Part shown: positions 32,413 to 41,548 of the stretch, in pieces
Layout: each line of letters starts with the position of its first letter
Position numbering within the stretch: the stretch's first letter is position 1
Assembly: GCF_003990975.1 (NCBI RefSeq)
Contig: NZ_RZJR01000007.1
Location: forward strand, 187,079-251,078
Direction: 5' to 3'
Length of the DNA: 64,000 nt
From: Cohnella sp. AR92
Lineage (GTDB): Bacteria > Bacillota > Bacilli > Paenibacillales > Paenibacillaceae
Made by a program: the position numbers and the translations under genes
The notes under the pieces: generated by a model
Told to the model about the DNA's origin: nothing
Databases searched by the model: none
The model's input: only the letters and a program-made list of their open reading frames with translations

Positions 32413-33537
32413 TTATTTGCTGCCGCGCGGCGCCTTCTTCGGCGCCGGGCCGGTGCTGTCCCTCTGTACGAGAGTAGGAACGATCTCATCCTTGATCAGT
32501 TGGACCTGATCCCCCTTCATCTCGAACAAAAGAATCTCGGCAGCCCGCTGCCCCAGCTTCTTGGTATTCTGGTTTACCGTTGAAAGAGCAGGATAAGTAT
32601 ACTTGCTGACCTTAATATCGTCGTATCCCATGATACTGATCTCTTCCGGAACCTTCAGTCCCATCTCTCGGGCCGCTTCCATCGCGCCGAACGCCTTGTA
32701 GTCGCTGGTGGCGAAGATCGCGGTCGGCGGCTGTTCCAGCTTCATTAAACGTCCGAAGCCCTCGGCCCCCATCTCCAGCCGCTCCTTGCCGCCGCTCATG
32801 AACGCGACAAGCTCCGGATCGAACGCGATCTGGTGCTGCGACAAGGCCAAACGATACCCTTGCAGGCGGAGCGAGAACTCTTGGTTAACATCGAGAATGG
32901 AATCGCCGGTCAGGATGACCCCGATCCTCTTATGACCCAGAGAGAGCAGATGCTGGGTCGCCAAGTACCCTCCGGTCAGGTTGTCTACGATAACGTAAGG
33001 GATTCCGAGATGCGGGTAGTAGAAATGGACGGTCGCGATGCGCCGGTTCTCTTGCTGCCACGCGGTCAGGCGGGACAGATCGAAGTCATCCTTGGTCGTC
33101 AGCAGGATAATGCCCGCGTTCGGATCGTCCGGCAGCACGTAATCGCTCCCGATATTCCACAGATGGAATTCGACCCCGTTCTCTTCGCAAGTCTCCTTGA
33201 TTCCTTCGAACATGTCGTTGAAGAAAGGATGGTCGAAGCTGTCGAGCTGATTCCGGTGGGCGAAATAAATCGTGCGGATCGGCTTGCTGCCGGCGCCGGC
33301 GGTCGGATTCTCCTGGATGAAGCTGCCTTTGCCGCGGATCCGGTAGACATAGCCTTCCTGCACCAGATCCGACAGCGCCCGCCGGGATGTAATCTCGCTC
33401 GTGTTGTATTCCTTGGCCAGGTCGATCTGGGTAGGCAGAGGATCGTGCGGCTTCAGCTCGCCGGATTCTATCTTCTGTTTAATATCGTTCATGATATATT
33501 GATACATCGGAGTCTTGTCCATTTTCTCCGTATCCAT
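32413..33537 (-). CDS. GntR/LacI-hybrid repressor (AraR-like architecture)
   Basis: 374 residues. N-terminal GntR winged helix (residues 12-75: MYQYIMNDIKQKIESGELKP, TQIDLAKEYNTSEITSRRAL) followed by a LacI-type periplasmic-binding-like sensor (FNDMFEGIKETCEENGVE, HLLSLGHKRIGVILTGDS, AIFATSDYKAFGAMEAAREM, SIMGYDDIKVSKYTYPALST). This is the arrangement of B. subtilis AraR: the sugar binds the sensor and releases the repressor. An exact AAGTATACTT lies 28 bases before its ATG, suggesting autorepression. Probable targets are the importer operon downstream, the GH operon upstream and the secreted protein at 41549. Inducer unknown. Confidence 0.92.
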   Translation of the reverse strand: MDTEKMDKTPMYQYIMNDIKQKIESGELKPHDPLPTQIDLAKEYNTSEITSRRALSDLVQEGYVYRIRGKGSFIQENPTAGAGSKPIRTIYFAHRNQLDSFDHPFFNDMFEGIKETCEENGVEFHLWNIGSDYVLPDDPNAGIILLTTKDDFDLSRLTAWQQENRRIATVHFYYPHLGIPYVIVDNLTGGYLATQHLLSLGHKRIGVILTGDSILDVNQEFSLRLQGYRLALSQHQIAFDPELVAFMSGGKERLEMGAEGFGRLMKLEQPPTAIFATSDYKAFGAMEAAREMGLKVPEEISIMGYDDIKVSKYTYPALSTVNQNTKKLGQRAAEILLFEMKGDQVQLIKDEIVPTLVQRDSTGPAPKKAPRGSK

Positions 33538-33564
33538 GCGAATCCACTCCTCCCGAGTTGGGTT

Positions 33565-33574
33565 AAGTATACTT
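33565..33574. promoter_or_regulatory. Exact operator palindrome AAGTATACTT upstream of GntR
   Basis: Perfect 10-bp palindrome 28 bases before the GntR start codon and just behind the end of the GH78-like gene at 33651; probable autoregulatory site. Confidence 0.72.
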
Positions 33575-33650
33575 TAGGTCGCAGATTTTCGCAAGACAAA
33601 CAGGCAGCCTGAGCCCTTAGCCCCAAGCCGCCTATAAGAATAGAATAGAT

Positions 33651-36044
33651 TCAAGAGTTGGGCAACGCGCACTCCGCTTCCGCCAGCATTCCGCTTCCGC
33701 CGCGTCTTGGAACCTTGCCCTCGACGCGGATAAACTCTCCGTTCTCCGAAGCGGTCGCCTCCTCTACACCAGGAGCCGACCAAGCCAGCTCTCTCGGAAT
33801 GTCGGCCCGGTAGCGGACATCCTCTTCCGTCACCCGCTCCCATCGGACGCGAATCTCGCCAAGCTTCGTCGGGACGACGCCTTCCGCCCAGCCGATTCCT
33901 TCCACCGCAAGAGGCCGAAGGACGACATCCTCGACGCTCTCTTCCGACACTTGAACGCCGAGCAGCCCTCTGCTTAACAGATAAGTCGGGGATGCTCCCC
34001 AGCCATGCGACAGGCTGACCGGGATCGAGTCTTGCAGATAGGTCGGCGTATGGCCCAAGTACGGGCTCGGAATCGTCGGGAAAGGCAGCGAAGGATCGAA
34101 CGTCTCCCACCAGGTCGTCGCCCCGCGATCCAGCATGGCTCCCCAATACTCCCGGATGATACGGACGGCATCCTCCGCGTAGCCGTGCCGGAATAACGTT
34201 TCAAGCACGATATGGTAGAAGAACGCGCCTCGAATCGGAGGCAAATTGCCCTTTAGGAACTCCCCTTCGACGAAGGAGGCAACCTCCGAGTCTTCCATGA
34301 GGCCCGACCAAGCCGCGGCGAAGTTCGTCTGCGCGGTCACGCTGGCGGACAGCCCTTCGCCGGTCAAGCAATCGGCGTAGATGGCCGTCCCCGGAATCCG
34401 GAGCAGGCTTCGAACGGAGCCGCGAACCTTCTCCGCTTTCGCGGACAGCTCTTCCGAGAACGACGTCTCTCCGACCTCCTCGGCCATTCGGGCGGCCGTC
34501 TCGAGGAACTTGTAATAGAAGCAGGAGATGGCGGTCACTCGATCCTTGCGTTCAATGTCGTCCGTCCAGTCGATGAAGCACCACCAGCCCTCGCGGTCCG
34601 CCTTCGCGAACAGGCCCGATTCATCCTCCTGATCCGCGAACCACTTCGCGAGCCGCGGAATCGTCGGCCATACTTCCTTAAGGAACGCCTCGTCCTTGCT
34701 GTACAAGTAATACTCCCACACGCCGAAGAGCCAGTGGGCGCAGAAATCCGGCAGCATAAACGTATTGCGAACGGGCCCGTTGCCCGGAATCGAGCCGTCC
34801 TCGTTCTGTATTCTCGCTCCTTGAAGAAGGGACTTGCGCACAAGGGCCGCATCGTCGGAGATTTGATAGACGACCTTGGCCATGACCACCGCATCGGCTA
34901 CCCACAAGGCCGCTTCGCGATGAGGGCAGTCCTCGAAGTGGTTCTGGCTGTTCACGATCGTCGTGTAACGCCCCGTCTCCCAGATCCGGTTCAGCTTCTC
35001 GTCGCTGCAGCGGAACGCCCCTTCGCCGGTAAACGGATAATGAACGAATTCCACCTGCAGCCTCTCGATCCGAATCGGAGCCGGAGTAGCCATTGCCGCC
35101 AGCTTCAGATAGCGGAACGCGCGCCTTCCGAACGGCTCCAGCACGTTCTCCCCTTGGCGCAGAAGGAACGTATCCGTCAAAGACACCTCCAGCGATTCTC
35201 CATAGAAGAGCTGAAGAACGCCCCCCTCCTTCGCGTATACCTTAAGCTTCGGATAGCCGACGACCTCCGCGCCGAAGTCGTACGTAATCTGCGGCAGGCT
35301 TCCCGGTACCGACGCGTCCATTGTCAGCCCCGGCAAGCCCGATAATGCAGCTTCGGGCGATGAGATCGCGCCGCGGAACGGCTCCGCGGAGACGACCGTG
35401 ACCGGGCGGACGAGCGTGCTCTTCAGGAACGGAATCTCGCGCGGCAGCAGCCGCGGCCATGGAGAATCCGCCTGCTCCGCCCGCGCGACGACCTCGGCGT
35501 TCGGCCAAGACGAATCGTCGTAGTCCGCTCGTTCCCAGCCGTCCTCCTTCGAGGCGTCGAAGATCTCCCGATAGCCTCCCCAATAGTGGAGCCGGCTCGT
35601 TCCTTGTTTCCAGCGCGGAGAGCGCCGGCACTTCCAGTTCGCGCCGCTCGCGATCGTCTGCAGCGGCGCGGCCGCTTCCTCCTCCGAGCCGTACAAGTCC
35701 AATTGGCAGATCAGGCCGCCCGGCCCTTGCAATTGCTTCGTCACGATCATCTCGTTGCCGAAGTTGTTCGCCACGATAGCCAAAGAGTTAACGCCGCCAA
35801 CGAGACGGTCCGCAACCTCGTACGTATCGTAAGACATCCAGTCCAAGTCGGCAGGGGTCGGCCCTCTGCCCAGCTCTTCTCCGTTCAGGAAGAGCTTATA
35901 GGCTTGGTTCGCGGAGATGCGAATTCTCGCCCGCTTGATCCCCGCTTCCGGTTCGAAGACGGCCCTCGCCTCCGCGAAGACGTCGTTTAACCCTGCCGTC
36001 CCCGGAACCCATATCCACTTCGCCTTCCAACGTTCTGCTCCCAT
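33651..36044 (-). CDS. GH78 alpha-L-rhamnosidase family enzyme
   Basis: 797 residues. N-terminal carbohydrate-binding-like sandwiches start with KWIW and contain YKLFLNGEELGRGPTPADLD, typical of rhamnosidase domain N. The (alpha/alpha)6 barrel has NHFEDCPHREAALWVADAVV (the DCPHRE motif of GH78) and ends with SLSHGWGASPTYLL. It hydrolyses terminal alpha-L-rhamnose or related sugars; no signal peptide, so it is cytoplasmic. I chose the ATG at 36042-36044 after GGGGGAG rather than the GTG at 36059. It lies 27 bp after the GH99-like gene and forms an operon with it. Confidence 0.85.
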   Translation of the reverse strand: MGAERWKAKWIWVPGTAGLNDVFAEARAVFEPEAGIKRARIRISANQAYKLFLNGEELGRGPTPADLDWMSYDTYEVADRLVGGVNSLAIVANNFGNEMIVTKQLQGPGGLICQLDLYGSEEEAAAPLQTIASGANWKCRRSPRWKQGTSRLHYWGGYREIFDASKEDGWERADYDDSSWPNAEVVARAEQADSPWPRLLPREIPFLKSTLVRPVTVVSAEPFRGAISSPEAALSGLPGLTMDASVPGSLPQITYDFGAEVVGYPKLKVYAKEGGVLQLFYGESLEVSLTDTFLLRQGENVLEPFGRRAFRYLKLAAMATPAPIRIERLQVEFVHYPFTGEGAFRCSDEKLNRIWETGRYTTIVNSQNHFEDCPHREAALWVADAVVMAKVVYQISDDAALVRKSLLQGARIQNEDGSIPGNGPVRNTFMLPDFCAHWLFGVWEYYLYSKDEAFLKEVWPTIPRLAKWFADQEDESGLFAKADREGWWCFIDWTDDIERKDRVTAISCFYYKFLETAARMAEEVGETSFSEELSAKAEKVRGSVRSLLRIPGTAIYADCLTGEGLSASVTAQTNFAAAWSGLMEDSEVASFVEGEFLKGNLPPIRGAFFYHIVLETLFRHGYAEDAVRIIREYWGAMLDRGATTWWETFDPSLPFPTIPSPYLGHTPTYLQDSIPVSLSHGWGASPTYLLSRGLLGVQVSEESVEDVVLRPLAVEGIGWAEGVVPTKLGEIRVRWERVTEEDVRYRADIPRELAWSAPGVEEATASENGEFIRVEGKVPRRGGSGMLAEAECALPNS

Positions 36045-36071
36045 GTCCCTCTCCCCCACACTCTGCTTGGA

Positions 36072-37805
36072 TCATTCTAATCTGTCGTCCGGGTTCTCTT
36101 CGTCCCGGATCGTATAAACATAGTTCAATCGCCCTTCCGGAGCGGTATCCCCGTATTGATAGAAATCCATGACGTCCCCTTCCGCCAGCAACTGATCCCC
36201 CCACTTGAATTCCAGCCTTTGCTCCCGCCCGGAAGCCTCCAGCCCCAGCAGTTTGCGAGGAATCGCCAGATGCAGCTCGTTCCCGGCGGCTGCGAAGCGA
36301 ATCTCCCCGACGGGCGTCCAATTCCAGCCTCCTTCGCTTCTCTCCAACAGCGTCGACGAACCGTCCTTTACGATGCGGTTCACGATATAAGAGTAACCCT
36401 CCCAGCCTTCGTCCTGCCCTTCGGTTCGAAGGAGCAGCAGCATCCAGTTCGTGTCTGCGCTAGAGGTAAGCGGTTCACGGGTTCTTGCGTAGAAGAAGAT
36501 GTCCTCGGCGGTATGCGCGACCTTGAAAAGCAGCAGTTCGTTGCGCCCGGTTTCGTTCTTATAATGCAGCTCGCCGTATCCCTTATGGTCCCGGGGAATC
36601 GTATCCCCGTCGCAGTCCCGATACTCCGCTCTTACCCGCTCCCAATCTCCGAATTCCGCTGCGATCGGGATGGGGCGCTCGAGATGATGGCCTTGGGCAC
36701 CCGGATCGTCCATTCCTTTGAAGCGACGGATATACGAGATCAGCTGCATGTAATAGTTGTCGTTGTAGCCGCCCTTCATCGGCTCGATATCCCGGCTGAA
36801 GTTCAGCGTCGCCTGATCGACGAACAGCACCGGCCTCTCCGGCGGCCCCGACAGCCTCATGGCGATCCATTCGTTCCAGCCCGTCACGAACACGATTCGC
36901 GGATCCTCGGAGAGCGCGAACTCCCATTGCTCCGCCACGTTGGTCCCTCGGAGAATGTCCTCCGGCAAGTCCCCTCGCGCGTTCGCGGCGTCCGAGCGAT
37001 AGCCGCGCCCCCAGTTATCGCCGTATCCATAGAACGGCGTATCGCTCATCGCGATGCTAGGGTGCTGGGCGACCGACACGCTGATAATCTCCTTCTCGCC
37101 CTCGTCGTTATAGAAGACGCGCTGCGGGCGCTGGAATTCGATCCAAGGGAACCCGTTCGTCTTGGCGGCTTCGTTAGGCCACTGATTGAGCCGGAACGTG
37201 AAGAATTCCCTCTGCTCCTCGGTGCATTCGGCCGGATCGCCGATGATGAGGGGCTTGCCGCGCCAACGGAACCAGAGATGCTCGTAACGCCCGGGCTTGT
37301 AAAGGTCTTCGTAGAGCTCGCCGATCGTCTTGCCGGATTCGGTATTGGTATAGAAGACGAATCGCGGAACGCGGAAGCCCTGCGCATCGATCTCGTCCAT
37401 GATCGCGAACAGCTTGTCGTAGACATTCTTGTAAATAACGGCGTTGGTCGTATCGAACACGAGAAAGTCGACTCCGGCCGCGGTCAGAAGCCGAACGTGC
37501 CTGCGCAGCACCCACTCGTCGTCGTTCCGATAATAGCCATGCAGGGGCTCTCCCCAGAAATGAAAGGCTTCCGCCGGTCCCCACGCTTCATGCCCAGGGT
37601 CTAAAGCCGCTTCCGGCCAATTCGACAGGATCCGCGTATTGTCGTAAGGCCCGCCCGTTCCGTGCTGGCCTAGCCAAAGGAAATAGAAGAGTCCGACATG
37701 GCGATCCGGGCGAGCCGGCCCGGCTTCCTCTCTCGTCGGCAGCATTCGCCCAAGGCCATCCACGCCGCCATATGATTCATTCCGATATAGGCGTTCTTTC
37801 CGCAT
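36072..37805 (-). CDS. GH71/99-like glycosidase with C-terminal sandwich domain
   Basis: 577 residues. The first 350 residues look like a (beta/alpha)8 barrel: VGLFYFLWLGQHG, HVRLLTAAGVDFLVFDTTNA, FYTNTESGKTIGELYEDLYK, and VFVTGWNEWIAM, which matches the W-N-E region of GH99/GH71-type enzymes and of polysaccharide-associated relatives. A beta-sandwich with EDIFFYAR, RTEGQDEGWEGYSYIVNR follows. The exact reaction is unknown; endo-acting mannan- or glucan-type activity is possible. No signal peptide is visible. AAGGGGAAGG precedes the ATG. Upstream AT-rich DNA carries a 9/10 operator match. Confidence 0.65.
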   Translation of the reverse strand: MRKERLYRNESYGGVDGLGRMLPTREEAGPARPDRHVGLFYFLWLGQHGTGGPYDNTRILSNWPEAALDPGHEAWGPAEAFHFWGEPLHGYYRNDDEWVLRRHVRLLTAAGVDFLVFDTTNAVIYKNVYDKLFAIMDEIDAQGFRVPRFVFYTNTESGKTIGELYEDLYKPGRYEHLWFRWRGKPLIIGDPAECTEEQREFFTFRLNQWPNEAAKTNGFPWIEFQRPQRVFYNDEGEKEIISVSVAQHPSIAMSDTPFYGYGDNWGRGYRSDAANARGDLPEDILRGTNVAEQWEFALSEDPRIVFVTGWNEWIAMRLSGPPERPVLFVDQATLNFSRDIEPMKGGYNDNYYMQLISYIRRFKGMDDPGAQGHHLERPIPIAAEFGDWERVRAEYRDCDGDTIPRDHKGYGELHYKNETGRNELLLFKVAHTAEDIFFYARTREPLTSSADTNWMLLLLRTEGQDEGWEGYSYIVNRIVKDGSSTLLERSEGGWNWTPVGEIRFAAAGNELHLAIPRKLLGLEASGREQRLEFKWGDQLLAEGDVMDFYQYGDTAPEGRLNYVYTIRDEENPDDRLE

Positions 37806-37847
37806 TGGCCTTCCCCTTTGGATAATGAATGATTGAAATCGAAACTA

Positions 37848-37857
37848 AAGTATTCTT
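37848..37857. promoter_or_regulatory. GntR-type operator upstream of the GH71/99-GH78 operon
   Basis: AAGTATTCTT, one mismatch to AAGTATACTT, 43 bases before the start codon of the 36072-37805 gene; a second weaker match (TAATATACTT) lies at 37870-37879. The whole 118-bp intergenic region is strongly AT-rich. Confidence 0.6.
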
Positions 37858-37923
37858 TGATTAATTAAATAATATACTTAATTGACGAATAACACAACTA
37901 AATATACGCTGAAAATAAAAATA

Positions 37924-39642
37924 CTAAGCAGATTCGACCTGCTGGAGCATCTCCTTATAAACCGTCGCGGAAGCCATCAGGCTGTCATGATCCCCTTGCT
38001 CCACCAAGCGGCCTTGCCGAAACACGCAGATCATATCCGAGTTGCGGATCGTGGATAAGCGGTGAGCGATCACGATGGTTGTCTTGCCCTTGCGAATCTC
38101 GTCGAAATGGCGCTGCACTCTGCGCTCCGTCTCCAGATCGAGAGCGGACGTCGCCTCGTCGAGAATGAGGAGTTCCGGATTGTCGAGCACGGCTCTCGCC
38201 AGCGCGATCCGTTGGCGTTGCCCGCCGGACAGGGCGATGCCCCGCTCGCCGATCTCCGTGTCATACCCTTTCTCAAGGGAGACGATGAAGTCGTGAATAT
38301 CGGTGAGCCTGCAGGCGGCCTCGATCTCCTCTTGGGTCCGTTCCTCCGAGCCCAGATTCAGGTTGCTGCGGATCGTATCCGGGAACAGGAAGGGATTCTG
38401 GAAGACGATCGACAGCTTGCTCCCCCAATCCTCTCTCTTGTACTCTCGCAGATCCCTGCCGTTAACCGCGATTTGACCGGCATCCGGATCGTAGAATCGG
38501 ACGAGCAGCTGGGCGATGGTCGATTTGCCGCTGCCGCTCGGTCCGACGAACGCGACTTTGCCTCCGATCGGAATGGTCATGCCGACGTCTCGCAGGATAG
38601 GCTCCGGCTGTCCCTTGTAGCGATAGGTTACGTTCGCCAGCTCCAGGGAGCGAATCGGTTCTCTCAGCTCCGTATCCCCGTCTTCGATCGTCTCCTGCTC
38701 CAGATAACCCCGAAGCGCTTCGATCTTGGCCATGTACATCGAGTAGCTAAGGGCGAATAAGTAGAGTTGCTCGTATTTGTCCATCAGTTGGCGGGAGAAC
38801 TGGAAGACGACGACGAACGCCCCGAGCGTCAACGACCCTTGCAGCGCGCAATACCCTCCGTACAGCAGGATGAACAGGTTCATTCCCCACTTCAGCGGGT
38901 GGCTGACGACCATCTGGCGGTTGAGCAGTTGCCCTTCCTCCAGCACGTTGCGAAAATACTTATCGAACAGCGATCGGTACGTCGAGGTCTCGTAATCCAA
39001 GCGATGATAAGCGAGAACTTCCCGAGTGGAAGATACTCCCTCCTCGAGGAAGACGCCGACTTCCCGCCGGGTGTCGTTGACCCGGTGCGCGGCCCGCTTC
39101 AGCTTCTTGCCGTAGCGGTAGCCGAGGATCAGGTAGCAGCAGCTGAACAGGACGACGAAGAGCAGGATGACCGGGCTGTACCAGCCGACAACAGCCATCA
39201 GGGCAATCGCTGGAACGATCTGGAAGAAGCCGTTCGGCAGTTGAAGGCCGATGCCGATCGCGGACAGGAAGACGTAATCGTTCATCACGTCCACGTACTT
39301 GGACGTTCTCTCGTTCTGAATGGAGGAGGCGGGAATCCGCTGCAGGAACCGGGCGGCTCTCTCGAACAAGGAATAGCGAATCCGGAACAGGATCACGTGG
39401 AACAGATAGCCGATTCCGGTTAGCGTCGCGGATTGAAGCAGCGCCGCGGCGAGGAAGATAACGAGCAGCAGGGCAAGCCGACCTCCTTCCCCGTGGAGGA
39501 AGACGTTATCGATCAACCGCTGCTGCACGCCCGTGGAAACAAGCTGAGCGGCGAGCTGGACGATCAGCATCAGCAAGCAGACAAGATATAAGGCGTAATG
39601 AGGCCTCGCCACGCTGCGAATGAACTTGAAGTTGTCTCTCAT
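37924..39642 (-). CDS. ABC exporter subunit (fused membrane and ATPase domains)
   Basis: 572 residues. Six membrane helices in residues 15-300 (LmrA/MsbA-type exporter fold) and a nucleotide-binding domain with Walker A GPSGSGKST, Q loop in VFQNPFLF, signature LSGGQ, Walker B LLILDEATSALD and H loop IAHR. All catalytic residues are intact. It overlaps the next exporter gene by 4 bp and is the second gene; the two probably form a heterodimer. Substrate unknown: a peptide, lipid or drug. Between two glycan-use operons but no operator is seen at its own start. Confidence 0.9.
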   Translation of the reverse strand: MRDNFKFIRSVARPHYALYLVCLLMLIVQLAAQLVSTGVQQRLIDNVFLHGEGGRLALLLVIFLAAALLQSATLTGIGYLFHVILFRIRYSLFERAARFLQRIPASSIQNERTSKYVDVMNDYVFLSAIGIGLQLPNGFFQIVPAIALMAVVGWYSPVILLFVVLFSCCYLILGYRYGKKLKRAAHRVNDTRREVGVFLEEGVSSTREVLAYHRLDYETSTYRSLFDKYFRNVLEEGQLLNRQMVVSHPLKWGMNLFILLYGGYCALQGSLTLGAFVVVFQFSRQLMDKYEQLYLFALSYSMYMAKIEALRGYLEQETIEDGDTELREPIRSLELANVTYRYKGQPEPILRDVGMTIPIGGKVAFVGPSGSGKSTIAQLLVRFYDPDAGQIAVNGRDLREYKREDWGSKLSIVFQNPFLFPDTIRSNLNLGSEERTQEEIEAACRLTDIHDFIVSLEKGYDTEIGERGIALSGGQRQRIALARAVLDNPELLILDEATSALDLETERRVQRHFDEIRKGKTTIVIAHRLSTIRNSDMICVFRQGRLVEQGDHDSLMASATVYKEMLQQVESA

Positions 39643-41438
39643 CGGATAGCCTCCTCTCCGAGCGGGGGCTCGCCCATGGCTAACCGGTAGAAAAGCCCCT
39701 GCCGATTCATTAGCTCCTCATAGGTGCCCTCTTCCCGGATGCGCCCTTCATGAATGAATAGAATGCGATCGTAATTGCGGATCGTGGAGAGACGATGGGC
39801 GACCGTTACCGTCGTTCGTCCTTCCAGCAGGCGGTCGAGCGCCTCCTGCACCGCCCGTTCGCTGACGTTGTCGAGCGCCGAGGTCGCCTCGTCGAGAATG
39901 ACGATCTTGGGGTCCCGCACGAACATTCGGGCGATGGAGAGCCGCTGCCGCTGCCCGCCGGACAGCTTCGCGCCCCGTTCCCCGACTACGGTGCCGTAGC
40001 CGTTCGGCAGATGCATGATAAATTCGTGAGCCATGGCCGCCCGCGCCGCCTCGAACACCTCCTCGTCCGTTGCCGAAGGGTTGCCGAAACGAATGTTGTC
40101 CATGACCGTCCCTCCGAACAAATACGTCTCCTGGAACACGATTCCGATGGCGCCGCGAATTTGTTCGAACGTCAGCTCCTTGAGGGACACCCCGTCAAGC
40201 AGCACCTCCCCGTCGTCCGGATCGTAGAACCTCGGGATCATTTTGAGCAGCGTCGTCTTGCCATTGCCGCTCTCGCCTACGAGAGCCACCTTCTCTCCCG
40301 GCCGAATGACGGTATCGATCCCGTTCAGAATAGGAGAGCCGCCGGGGTAACCGAACGTCAACCGGCGAAACGTCAGCTCTCCGCGAACTTCCGCCATCTC
40401 CCGAGGCGCGCTCGGCTCTTGGATGTCCGGCTGCTGAATGGCGAAGCCGTGCAGCCTGGAGGCATGCAGGAGCACGGTCTTCTGCTGCGCGAAGCTGGAT
40501 AGCAGGTTCATATAATGGCCGACCGCCAGAAAGAAGTAGAAGTGGAAAGCGATGAACTCTCCGACGGTAAGCTCTCCGCCTCTCACGAGATGATAGCCGT
40601 AAAGAAACATGAGAGCGGCGCCGCCGAAGATGCAGAATAGTTGAAAAGCAAAAGCCAGGTACGCGAACAAGAGATGCCTTAAGTGAACGGCTTGAAGCTC
40701 TCCCAGCTCTCCCAGCAATCCCCGCAGCTTTCTCTCGGAGGTATTGCGCACGCGAAACTCCAGCGTTGCCGAGACAAAGTCATACGCCCTTCGCCCCACC
40801 TGCCCTTGCAGGCGGATCCATTCGCTGTCGAGCATCGAGCGCTTCGCATTGAGGAAAGGACCGAACAAGGTATACAGAAGCAAGGAAGGGACAAGCACCA
40901 GGCTAAGCTTCGGACTGGTGACGATAAGGAAGCATGCGGAGATAAGCATGATCAGGGAGCTCGTAAAGGCAAGGGGGAGAAATTCGCGGTAGAAGGTCTG
41001 CACGCGCTGCACGTCGTGATTGAGCAAAGTGACCGCATCTCCGGATGGAGACCGCTCGTAATAGGAGAAGCCCAACGTCCGCAGATGCCGGAAAACGGAG
41101 AACTGCATATCCGACGACGCCCTCTCGCCGATATATCGTTGGACATAGGTGACGACCCAGGAGGCTCCGACCAGCAGCGCGAGGACGATCAGCATCGTCA
41201 TGGCGATATAAGCGAGCAAACCCGTCTCCTTGCGAGGATAAATGGTATCCGTGAAGTATTGAAAGGCTTGAGGAACGGCCATCTCGGATGCCGCGACTCC
41301 AAGGCCGCAGACGATCATAATCGCAAGCTTGGCTCCGTAGGGACGGAGAAAAGACAGCATCCACCTCACGATCCGAAGCTGGCCGCTTCGTCCTCGTCGT
41401 CTTCTCCTTTTGCTCGTTCGTTCATATGCGATTTCCAC
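39639..41438 (-). CDS. ABC exporter subunit (fused membrane and ATPase domains)
   Basis: 599 residues with an N-terminal basic patch (SKRRRRRGRSG), six membrane helices and a complete ATPase: Walker A GESGNGKTT, LSGGQ, Walker B IVILDEATSALD, H loop VAHR. Partner of the 37924-39642 subunit with 4-bp overlap; both ATP sites look active, unlike many heterodimers with one degenerate site. Start is GTG at 41436-41438 with AAGG 6 bases upstream. It is separated from the 1325-residue gene by a terminator at 41471-41524, so it needs its own promoter or read-through. Confidence 0.9.
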   Translation of the reverse strand: MEIAYERTSKRRRRRGRSGQLRIVRWMLSFLRPYGAKLAIMIVCGLGVAASEMAVPQAFQYFTDTIYPRKETGLLAYIAMTMLIVLALLVGASWVVTYVQRYIGERASSDMQFSVFRHLRTLGFSYYERSPSGDAVTLLNHDVQRVQTFYREFLPLAFTSSLIMLISACFLIVTSPKLSLVLVPSLLLYTLFGPFLNAKRSMLDSEWIRLQGQVGRRAYDFVSATLEFRVRNTSERKLRGLLGELGELQAVHLRHLLFAYLAFAFQLFCIFGGAALMFLYGYHLVRGGELTVGEFIAFHFYFFLAVGHYMNLLSSFAQQKTVLLHASRLHGFAIQQPDIQEPSAPREMAEVRGELTFRRLTFGYPGGSPILNGIDTVIRPGEKVALVGESGNGKTTLLKMIPRFYDPDDGEVLLDGVSLKELTFEQIRGAIGIVFQETYLFGGTVMDNIRFGNPSATDEEVFEAARAAMAHEFIMHLPNGYGTVVGERGAKLSGGQRQRLSIARMFVRDPKIVILDEATSALDNVSERAVQEALDRLLEGRTTVTVAHRLSTIRNYDRILFIHEGRIREEGTYEELMNRQGLFYRLAMGEPPLGEEAIR

Positions 41439-41470
41439 GACGCACCTTCTCTTCTCTGCTGGTTGTTTTC

Positions 41471-41524
41471 AATAGAAAGGCCGCCCCGCCCTGTCTGACG
41501 AGATCCACGGGGAAGGGCGGCCTT
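41471..41524 (-). terminator. Terminator of the 1325-residue secreted protein gene
   Basis: AAGGCCGCCC (41477-41486) and GGGCGGCCTT (41515-41524) form a perfect 10-bp stem; on the minus strand it is followed by TCTATT. It lies 25 bases after the stop codon. Confidence 0.8.
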
Positions 41525-41548
41525 GCCTGCTTGCGCGATCGGCGATGG

